Program-made: the position numbers and the translations under genes
Notes under the pieces: model-generated
Told to the model about the DNA's origin: nothing
What the model saw: the letters and a program-made list of their open reading frames with translations, nothing else
The model's database searches: none
Part shown: positions 57,886 to 64,000 of the stretch, piece after piece
Layout: every line of letters begins with the position of its first letter
How positions within the stretch are numbered: position 1 is the first letter of the stretch
NCBI RefSeq assembly: GCF_013372145.1
Contig: NZ_CP053827.1
Location: 1,240,001 to 1,304,000 of the forward strand
DNA from: Campylobacter hyointestinalis subsp. hyointestinalis
GTDB taxonomy: Bacteria > Campylobacterota > Campylobacteria > Campylobacterales > Campylobacteraceae
Direction: 5' to 3'
Length of the DNA stretch: 64,000 bases

Positions 57886-57979
57886 TTTATTTATCCTAAT
57901 TTTTGTAAATTTAGCTGTAGCTAAACGTATAAAGATCTGAAATCACCTAATTTATTTTGTATGTTTGAGTATAAAAAGA
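57886..57979 (-). promoter_or_regulatory. leader region between the leu leader peptide and leuA
   Basis: Ninety-four bases lie between the leader peptide stop and leuA. A small hairpin TTTAGC-TACA-GCTAAA lies about 45 bases before leuA, near 57910-57925. No GC-rich terminator with a T-run is visible, so if attenuation occurs the structure is weak or of another type. The ribosome-binding site AGGATAAATAA precedes leuA. Confidence 0.4.
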
Positions 57980-58048
57980 TTATTTTTGCAGCAGATTAAG
58001 GAGAGAGAGTTTATAGATGAATATATAGATTTTACGTGTTGCCGTCAT
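57980..58048 (-). CDS. leuL: leucine-rich leader peptide (LeuL-like)
   Basis: ATG 58048, seven bases after AAGGAG, opens 22 codons to TAA 57980. The end of the peptide, KLSLLNLLQK, has five leucine codons within seven (CTC, CTC, CTT, CTG, CTG), including CTC, which is uncommon in this AT-rich genome. It lies directly upstream of leuA on the same strand. Ribosome stalling at such a run when charged tRNA-Leu is low is the classical control of leucine operons. The start overlaps the pssA stop codon as ATGA, so the leader is translationally coupled to pssA. Confidence 0.75.
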   Translation of the reverse strand: MTATRKIYIFIYKLSLLNLLQK

Positions 58049-58782
58049 TTGTTCTCCTTATTTGTCAATTTAATATTTTTAGCGAAAAACCTCGCCCAAA
58101 TAGAGCGTATTATACCATAAATTGTATAAATAGTCATAAGAGTTGTCGCGCTTTCTAACGGATATAGATAAAGAAGCGAAAATAAAATCACAAGAACCGC
58201 AAGCGCTTTTATATAATTTGCTCTTTTAAAATCTACTTTTTTAAAGCTAGGATAACGTACGTTTGAGACCATAAGTATAGAAAGCCCACCCATTATTATC
58301 ACAAAAATCCATTCAAAACCATGCATAAACTCATAGTTAGTGTATATACCAACCCAAAATGCACTAACGATAGCTGCACTTGGTATAGGAAGTCCTATAA
58401 ATACGTTTGGCTCATAAGTTCCAGTCATCACGTTAAATCTAGCCAAACGTATAGCGCCAAATACGACAAATACTGCCGCTAAAAGAGATCCAAAACGTCC
58501 AAATAGATGTCCTACGCTAAAGTAAAATAGCATAGCTGGAGCCACACCAAAAGCCACCAAATCTGCCAAACTATCAAACTCTACACCAAATTTAGAAGTA
58601 GTTTTTGTAAGCCTAGCTACGCGTCCATCAAGACCATCTAAGATAAGAGATAAAACTATATAAATTATAGCTTTACCGTATTCACCTTTTACGGAAGCCA
58701 AAACACTTATAATACCTAAAAATGCGCTAGCGGCTGTAAATAAATTCGGCAAAATATAAATAAGTTTTGGCTTATTTTCCAT
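58045..58782 (-). CDS. pssA: CDP-diacylglycerol-serine O-phosphatidyltransferase
   Basis: A 245-residue membrane enzyme making phosphatidylserine. The CDP-alcohol phosphotransferase motif reads DGLDGRVARLTKTTSKFG then VEFDSLADL, with the four Asp residues in place. About seven hydrophobic helices follow. It overlaps the upstream psd-like gene by 11 bases, and its stop overlaps the leu leader start. Confidence 0.95.
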   Translation of the reverse strand: MENKPKLIYILPNLFTAASAFLGIISVLASVKGEYGKAIIYIVLSLILDGLDGRVARLTKTTSKFGVEFDSLADLVAFGVAPAMLFYFSVGHLFGRFGSLLAAVFVVFGAIRLARFNVMTGTYEPNVFIGLPIPSAAIVSAFWVGIYTNYEFMHGFEWIFVIIMGGLSILMVSNVRYPSFKKVDFKRANYIKALAVLVILFSLLYLYPLESATTLMTIYTIYGIIRSIWARFFAKNIKLTNKENK

Positions 58783-59401
58783 TATCTTCTCCTAAAAAAC
58801 CTATCAAATCGCAAGCCTTGATTTTGTCTCCAGTAGATATTTTTAAAGTCGTATCTACTGGCAACAATACACTAACTTTTCCATCCACTATAAAGCCGAT
58901 CCTAGCTCCTGCTTTTAGCTCTTTTGCATTTTTATAATGGATCTTTCTACTTATAACGCCTGAGCATATTTTTATAACTATTTTTTTATTTATAAAACTA
59001 CATATATAAGCAACTCTGTTACTAAGTAAATTTTTTGCATCACTGCTACTAAATAAATTTAGTCCATTTTTCTTTTTGATCTCATCTATTTTCAAATTTG
59101 CCACAGATCTTAAAACGCCACAATCACATAAATGATTTCTTATAGACACTTCTAAATACTCATCTCCGGCATAGATAGTTCTTTTTATAGATATGATCTT
59201 ACCATCAACTGGTGAAAATATCGCTTTATCATCGCTGACTTCAACCATGCGCTCTGGATTTCTATATATAAATATAGAAGCCAAAAAAAGCAAGCCAAAA
59301 AAATATTCATAAATTTCAAATAAGAGCGATAAAAGAAATAACGCCCCAAATATAGATATAGAAAGATACCCATACCTGTTTATCACTCTTAAATTATCCA
59401 T
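58772..59401 (-). CDS. phosphatidylserine decarboxylase-related protein lacking the cleavage site
   Basis: A 209-residue membrane-anchored protein with two N-terminal hydrophobic helices and Psd-type text: YRNPER, FSPVDGKIISIKR, YLEVSIRNHLCDCGVLRS. The end GARIGFIVDGKVSVLLP is where short Psd enzymes carry the Gly-Ser pair (FGSR/LGST) that self-cleaves to form the pyruvoyl cofactor; here it reads VDGK. The protein thus should not be an active decarboxylase by the known route. It sits directly before pssA, as in C. jejuni. A separate true Psd is expected elsewhere in the genome. Confidence 0.8.
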   Translation of the reverse strand: MDNLRVINRYGYLSISIFGALFLLSLLFEIYEYFFGLLFLASIFIYRNPERMVEVSDDKAIFSPVDGKIISIKRTIYAGDEYLEVSIRNHLCDCGVLRSVANLKIDEIKKKNGLNLFSSSDAKNLLSNRVAYICSFINKKIVIKICSGVISRKIHYKNAKELKAGARIGFIVDGKVSVLLPVDTTLKISTGDKIKACDLIGFLGEDNGK

Positions 59402-59403
59402 TT

Positions 59404-61341
59404 TTATTCCTTCTCTTTTGCTTCTTGAATGTCGATATTAGCATCTTCGTTATTTACAAGACGAGTCGGTATGTTGTTTTCTAACTCATAATCCTTGATT
59501 ATCTCTCTTACTTTGCTACCTTCTATAGTCTCTTCTTCATATAAAGCTTCAACCATTTTTTCTATAGCTCCTTTATAAAGCTCTAGCGTCGCTACAACTG
59601 CTTTAAATCTTTCTTCTAAAAATCCCTTTACATACTCATCTAGTTTATGAGCCATATCATCACTATAATCTTTTAAAGTTTGTCCACCGTTTAAAAATAC
59701 GTTTCTTTGTTTTTCAAGTACCATAAGTCCTGCAACATCAGTCATTCCATACATAGAAACCATGGCTTTTATGATATCCGTTGCCCTCTCAAGATCATTG
59801 CTGGCTCCTGTACTTATCTCTTTTATGAATACATGCTCTGCTGCGCGTCCCCCTAAAAGAACATCTACTTTTGCAATAAGCTCATGTTTTTGCATCAAGA
59901 ATTTATTTTCTTCAGGAGCATTTAAAGTATATCCAAGAGCAGCTATTCCTCTTGGGATAACTGAAACCTTAGTAACTTTATCCGCGCCTTTCGTAGTTTC
60001 AGCGATAAGAGCGTGTCCGCACTCGTGATAAGTGACTATCTTTTTCTCTTTTGGATTTATACGGCGAGATTTTTTCTCAAGTCCCGCGATAGCTCTTTCT
60101 ACGGCCTCTACTAAATCTTGTTGTTCAATAAATTTTTTACTAGCACGTCCTGCCAAAAGTGCTGCTTCATTTATAATATTTGCGAGATCTGCCCCAGCAA
60201 GTCCTGCAGTCAAACGACCTATGTCATCCATATTTACGTTTTTTGCGAGTTTAACTTCTTTGCTATGGACTTTTAATATATCAACACGACCTTTAAAATC
60301 AGGCTTATCAACCAAAACTTGTCTATCAAAACGACCTGGACGAAGAAGAGCAGCGTCTAAAACCTCAGGCCTATTTGTCGCAGCAAGGACGATAACAGGA
60401 CTCTTGTCGCTATCAAATCCATCCATTTCGGCTAATAGTTGATTTAATGTTTGCTCTCTTTCATCGTTACCGCCCATCATAGCACCAGCTGCCCTGCTTT
60501 TTCCTATAGCGTCTATCTCATCTATAAATACTATAGCAGGAGCTTCTTTTTTAGCATTTTCAAAAAGATCTCTAACTCTACTAGCTCCAACTCCTACAAA
60601 CATCTCTATAAAGCTTGAACCAGAAACTGAAAAAAACGGAACGTCCGCTTCACCAGCAACGGCTTTTGCAAGTAGGGTTTTACCAGTTCCTGGAGGTCCT
60701 ACTAAAAGTACTCCTTTAGGAATTTTGGCACCTAAGCTTATATATCTATCTGGATTTTTTAAGAAATCAACTATTTCTTTTACCTCTTCTTTGGCTTCTT
60801 CTACCCCAGCTACATCATTGAATTTAACTTTTGGTCTCTCGCTATTTACAAGCTTTTTGCTACTGCCCATTCCAAGTATGCCACCACCCATATTTTTTTG
60901 CATTCTACTAGCAAGAAACATCCAAATTCCAAAAAATATAAATACAGGAATAACCCATGAAAATAGCATATCACTAAACCAGTTTGTTTCGCTATAAGCT
61001 CCATAACTTACTCCTTCGCTTTCAAGTAAAGGTACTAAAGTCTGATCGTTATTAACCTTTTTTACTATATAAGTCGTTCCACCACCTTCAGCTCTTATAG
61101 TAGTCTGTCCTATAGATACGTTTGAAATTTGTTTTGATTTTATGAGTTGTTTTAACTCAGAGTAAGATACTGCTTTTGAATTTGTAGTTCCACCAAATTC
61201 ATTCATACCTTCTGGCGTGAAACTTCTAAATACAAGCACTATAATTATAGCAAAAGCGGCAAAAACTATAATAGGATTTTTATTAAAAAAATTTCCGTTG
61301 TTATTATTATTTTGCCCATTTTTGTTGTCATTATTTTCCAT
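59404..61341 (-). CDS. ftsH: ATP-dependent membrane zinc protease FtsH
   Basis: A 645-residue AAA+ protease that degrades membrane and short-lived proteins. There is a membrane helix at about residues 24-42 and another at about 128-146, with a periplasmic loop between. Walker A is [12 protein letters not shown], Walker B is [11 protein letters not shown], and the pore loop is [15 protein letters not shown]. The zinc site is HECGH in place of the common HEAGH/HESGH, with both His and Glu kept. The Gly/Asn-rich start ([17 protein letters not shown]) is low-complexity. Confidence 0.97.
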   Translation of the reverse strand: MENNDNKNGQNNNNNGNFFNKNPIIVFAAFAIIIVLVFRSFTPEGMNEFGGTTNSKAVSYSELKQLIKSKQISNVSIGQTTIRAEGGGTTYIVKKVNNDQTLVPLLESEGVSYGAYSETNWFSDMLFSWVIPVFIFFGIWMFLASRMQKNMGGGILGMGSSKKLVNSERPKVKFNDVAGVEEAKEEVKEIVDFLKNPDRYISLGAKIPKGVLLVGPPGTGKTLLAKAVAGEADVPFFSVSGSSFIEMFVGVGASRVRDLFENAKKEAPAIVFIDEIDAIGKSRAAGAMMGGNDEREQTLNQLLAEMDGFDSDKSPVIVLAATNRPEVLDAALLRPGRFDRQVLVDKPDFKGRVDILKVHSKEVKLAKNVNMDDIGRLTAGLAGADLANIINEAALLAGRASKKFIEQQDLVEAVERAIAGLEKKSRRINPKEKKIVTYHECGHALIAETTKGADKVTKVSVIPRGIAALGYTLNAPEENKFLMQKHELIAKVDVLLGGRAAEHVFIKEISTGASNDLERATDIIKAMVSMYGMTDVAGLMVLEKQRNVFLNGGQTLKDYSDDMAHKLDEYVKGFLEERFKAVVATLELYKGAIEKMVEALYEEETIEGSKVREIIKDYELENNIPTRLVNNEDANIDIQEAKEKE

Positions 61342-61349
61342 TTTTTTCC

Positions 61350-62159
61350 TTATTTTTTAAATATAAAACTTTCCCACTCATTTAGAGTGATGTTTTCAAC
61401 AAGTTCTAGATCTCCAAAATTTTTTAGAATTCTCTCTTTGTATTTTGTTAAGATACCTGAAATAATTAAATATCCGTTATCATTTATACTATTTTTTAGA
61501 TCTTTTACTAAAAGCAAGATAACATCAGCTATGATATTTGCTACTACTACGTCATATTTCTTATGAGTTGCCATGACTGAACCAGTCCAGATATCGTTAA
61601 ACTCAATTTTATTTTTTATGCCATTTTCTTTACTGCTAAGAACAGCTAGCTCATCAGTATCACAAGCATCTACTTTAAGCCCTAATTTTGCTAAAGATAT
61701 ACTAAGTATGCCACTTCCACATCCAACATCTAAAGCAGTTTTGTGTGTATTTGAGTTTATGTATTTACTTATAAAATTCAGACAAGAACTCGTGCTTTCG
61801 TGATGACCAGAGCCAAATGCTAAAGCAGGATCTATAATGATATCGATAAGTCCGTTTTTACTAGCTTCCCAGCTAGGTCTTATGTAAAATTTACCGGCGA
61901 GTACTGGTTTTATACCTTTTTTATACTCATTTATCCAGTCGATATTATCTTTTACTTCTATAGAAGTTTTTATCTGGGTATTTGTTCGTTTAGCAAACTC
62001 TTCAAGTCCCCATTTTATGTTATCTAATTCATCTTCATCGCGGATGATAAAACCTTCATTTATCTCTTCAATGCAAGTTATCCCAAGCTCAAACGCAAAA
62101 TCTTTTAAGATATCCGCATTTGGGCTTTGAATTTTTAATTCAAAAAATTTTTCTTTCAT
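61350..62159 (-). CDS. prmA: ribosomal protein L11 methyltransferase
   Basis: A 269-residue SAM-dependent enzyme that trimethylates L11 (rplK, same window). The SAM loop is TALDVGCGSGILSISLAKLG and the substrate part DPALAFGSGHHESTSSCL. Its start is directly after the cheY stop with no spacer, and it is followed by ftsH. Confidence 0.94.
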   Translation of the reverse strand: MKEKFFELKIQSPNADILKDFAFELGITCIEEINEGFIIRDEDELDNIKWGLEEFAKRTNTQIKTSIEVKDNIDWINEYKKGIKPVLAGKFYIRPSWEASKNGLIDIIIDPALAFGSGHHESTSSCLNFISKYINSNTHKTALDVGCGSGILSISLAKLGLKVDACDTDELAVLSSKENGIKNKIEFNDIWTGSVMATHKKYDVVVANIIADVILLLVKDLKNSINDNGYLIISGILTKYKERILKNFGDLELVENITLNEWESFIFKK

Positions 62160-62525
62160 TTAGTTAAGAACGTCTTCTAGTTTTTCTTTTAGAACTTGTG
62201 GGGTAAATGGTTTTACTATATAGTTATTCACACCTGCTTTTAATGCAGTTATAACTTCTGCTTTTCCGCCTTCGGTAGTGACCATTATGATAGGCATATC
62301 TTCATATTTCTTTTCTGCTCTCACTTTTTTTACAAGCTCTAGTCCATTCATCTCAGGCATATTCCAGTCGGTTATCAAAACGCTTATGTCTGGATTTTGT
62401 TCTAATAAACCCCATGCCTCAAGACCATGTTCGGCTTCTAAGATATCTTTATGTCCAAGCCTTTGAAGGGTATTTTTTATAATTCTTCTCATAGTAGAGC
62501 TATCATCAACAACTAATAACTTCAC
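62160..62525 (-). CDS. cheY: chemotaxis response regulator CheY
   Basis: A 121-residue single receiver domain that switches the flagellar motor when phosphorylated. The phosphorylation site is Asp53 (LITDWNMPEMNG), with acidic Asp7-Asp8, Thr83, Tyr102 and Lys105 (NYIVKPF) at the conserved places. No output domain. The C. jejuni cheY also precedes prmA and ftsH. Confidence 0.96.
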   Translation of the reverse strand: MKLLVVDDSSTMRRIIKNTLQRLGHKDILEAEHGLEAWGLLEQNPDISVLITDWNMPEMNGLELVKKVRAEKKYEDMPIIMVTTEGGKAEVITALKAGVNNYIVKPFTPQVLKEKLEDVLN

Positions 62526-62590
62526 TAAATATCCTTTTCTTAAATTTGGTGTATTCTATCAGAATTTAGTTTTAAAAAAACTTATTATAC

Positions 62591-63301
62591 TTATAAAATA
62601 ACTCTAAAAGCGTCCTTTAGAGAGATTTTACCCTCATAATACGCCTTGCCGACGATAACTCCGGCGATATTGCCGTTTTTTTGAAGATTTACTATATCCT
62701 CTATAGAGCTAACTCCGCCGCTAGCTATGGTAGGTAGCTTACTAGTCTCAGCTATAGACGAGCTAAACTCTACATTTACGCCACCTAGCATTCCGTCTTT
62801 GCTTATATCAGTAGCTATGATAGCCTCCACTCCAGCATCCGCGTATAGCTTTGCTAAATCAGTCGCTTTGATCTGGCTGACTTCAGCCCAGCCCTCAACT
62901 GCTACAAATCCGTTCATTGCATCTATACCTACTACAAGCCTATATTTTTTAGCCATTTCTTTTACAAACTCAGGATTTTTTAACGCAACAGAGCCTAAAA
63001 TCACACGGCTAACACCTAAATTTTTATACATTTTTATACGATCTTCATTTCTTATACCGCCGCCGACTTCTACTTGTAGATTTGTTTTTGAAAGTATAGC
63101 TTCTATAGTTTTTAAATTTACGCTTTCTCCTGCAAATGCACCGTCTAGATCAACTATATGAAGCCATTTTGCACCTGCATCCTCAAAAGCACACGCCAAC
63201 TCCCAAGGCTTATCAGAGTAAATTTTTGCGCTGTCCATAAGACCTTTTGTTAGCCTAACCGCCTTTGCTTCTTTTAGATCGATAGCAGGTATGATTTCCA
63301 T
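62591..63301 (-). CDS. hisA: phosphoribosyl-formimino-AICAR-phosphate isomerase HisA
   Basis: A 236-residue barrel isomerase of histidine synthesis. [17 protein letters not shown] begins the chain, with the catalytic Asp in AIDLK and the second in [13 protein letters not shown]. Its start codon shares one base with the hisH stop, forming an operon. Confidence 0.96.
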   Translation of the reverse strand: MEIIPAIDLKEAKAVRLTKGLMDSAKIYSDKPWELACAFEDAGAKWLHIVDLDGAFAGESVNLKTIEAILSKTNLQVEVGGGIRNEDRIKMYKNLGVSRVILGSVALKNPEFVKEMAKKYRLVVGIDAMNGFVAVEGWAEVSQIKATDLAKLYADAGVEAIIATDISKDGMLGGVNVEFSSSIAETSKLPTIASGGVSSIEDIVNLQKNGNIAGVIVGKAYYEGKISLKDAFRVIL

Positions 63302-63912
63302 TATAACTCCACAAAATTTTTTATAATTTTAAGCCCATTTTCATGAGATTTTTCAGGATGAGGCTGAAAGCCAAATACATTATCTTTACAGACCGCACTT
63401 ACGAATTTATATCCGTATTTTGTAGTGGCTAACACAAACTCGTCATCGCAAATAGCATGATATGAATGCACAAAATACAAATACGCGCTATTTGCTAATC
63501 CTCTGTTTATATTGGTATCTTTGATAAACTCACAACTATTCCAACCGATATGGGGAATTTTAAGCGGTCTGTCGAATTTAGTTTCATCAAATTTAACAAC
63601 GCTTCCTGGTATCACGCCTAGTCCGCTATGCTGCCCAAACTCAAATCCTTTTTCAAAAAGAAGTTGCATACCAAGGCAAATTCCCAAAAACGGTTTTTTA
63701 GCCTTTATAAAATCAATAATGGCTAAATTTAGATCATTTACTCTAAGTTTATCCATAGCGTCGCCAAAAGCTCCGACTCCAGGAAGTACGAGCTTATCAT
63801 ATAAATTTAAGTTTTCTCCAGCTTTTACCAGCTTTGCACTAGTTCCTACAAACTCAAAAGCATTTATAACGCTTCTTATATTGCCGGCTCCATAATCAAT
63901 AATCCCTATCAA
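63301..63912 (-). CDS. hisH: imidazole glycerol phosphate synthase glutaminase subunit HisH
   Basis: A 203-residue class I glutamine amidotransferase that supplies ammonia to HisF. The nucleophile Cys is in [17 protein letters not shown] and the His/Glu pair in [16 protein letters not shown]. It starts at TTG 63912 after AGAGG and overlaps the upstream gene's end. hisF is not in the window. Confidence 0.95.
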   Translation of the reverse strand: MIGIIDYGAGNIRSVINAFEFVGTSAKLVKAGENLNLYDKLVLPGVGAFGDAMDKLRVNDLNLAIIDFIKAKKPFLGICLGMQLLFEKGFEFGQHSGLGVIPGSVVKFDETKFDRPLKIPHIGWNSCEFIKDTNINRGLANSAYLYFVHSYHAICDDEFVLATTKYGYKFVSAVCKDNVFGFQPHPEKSHENGLKIIKNFVEL

Positions 63913-64000
63913 CTTTACCTCTTTTTAATGACAAAATATAAATGCTAAGCGATATCATCAAAATAGCGACTCCACCGATCAAATATATAGCATATATGAT
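63896..64000 (-). CDS. membrane protein C-terminus, cut by the right window edge
   Basis: On the minus strand a frame open at base 64000 reads YAIYLIGGVAILMISLSIYI then [12 protein letters not shown] to a TGA at 63896. One hydrophobic helix with a basic tail is all that is seen. It overlaps the hisH start by 17 bases, so it is probably the upstream operon partner. The family is not recognisable. Confidence 0.5.
   Translation of the reverse strand: MIYAIYLIGGVAILMISLSIYILSLKRGKVDRDY

Noticed and set aside
59953-60040. HECGH in FtsH as a damaged zinc site
   Set aside because: Both His and the Glu are kept; the middle residue varies naturally (HEAGH, HESGH).

Overview
The window is a chromosomal segment of an epsilonproteobacterium, almost certainly Campylobacter. 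The evidence is an AT-rich genome, a full-length ciaB invasion-antigen gene, a pflB flagellar-motor gene placed after der-aroK-trpS-serS, unfused rpoB and rpoC genes, a cheY-prmA-ftsH-psd-like-pssA cluster and split pyruvate carboxylase (pycB). The C. fetus/C. hyointestinalis side of the genus is my best guess, but species cannot be settled from the sequence alone. || Layout. 1-2488: an edge-truncated EI24-type membrane protein, a Na/Pi symporter and a small CxxC protein. 2489-3360: a gene graveyard with a probable phage tape-measure remnant and a decayed actP acetate permease. 3373-7262: thioesterase, MsrA-MsrB fusion, ciaB and atpE. 7295-7380: tRNA-Leu(GAG), followed by an accessory island up to about 12640. 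The island holds a dead ynfA-type gene, a YopX-type phage gene, a YdjM-type membrane protein, a 39-residue lipoprotein, a twice-frameshifted gene, a pair of paralogous small membrane proteins (the second broken), a frameshifted RhuM-Fic gene, an XRE-regulator stub, and a TnpB C-terminus with a hairpin/poly-G end. || 12644-21608: AraC regulator with an iron-type alcohol dehydrogenase (YqhC/YqhD-like), a sodium:neurotransmitter-type symporter, pycB, pckA and argH. 21647-28263: NIT-domain chemoreceptor, an RcnR-like repressor divergent from a DmeF-like metal exporter with an operator-like site between them, feoAB, and a decayed azoreductase. || 28264-46481: tRNA-Arg, then a continuous minus-strand translation/transcription block read in the order tRNA-Ser, tRNA-Thr, tRNA-Tyr, tRNA-Gly, tRNA-Thr, tuf, rpmG, tRNA-Trp, secE, nusG, rplK, rplA, rplJ, rplL, rpoB, rpoC, rpsL, rpsG, fusA. 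45780-48796: kdsA, two SMR exporter genes, ribH, nusB and pyrF as one tightly overlapping minus-strand operon, then a DMT permease. || 49882-56364: der, aroK, trpS, serS and pflB in one plus-strand run, convergent with leuA. Upstream of leuA is a 22-codon leucine-rich leader peptide starting on the pssA stop codon. The far right holds pssA, a psd-like gene lacking the self-cleavage site, ftsH, prmA, cheY, hisA, hisH and an edge-truncated membrane protein. || The core genes are intact. Decay is concentrated in two intergenic graveyards and the tRNA-Leu island. No CRISPR array, rRNA or complete insertion sequence was seen. The most interesting leads are the leu leader peptide, the non-cleavable Psd-like protein, the HEFGH motif in CiaB, the paired membrane paralogues and lipoprotein of the island, and the TnpB relic with its RNA-like 3' end.
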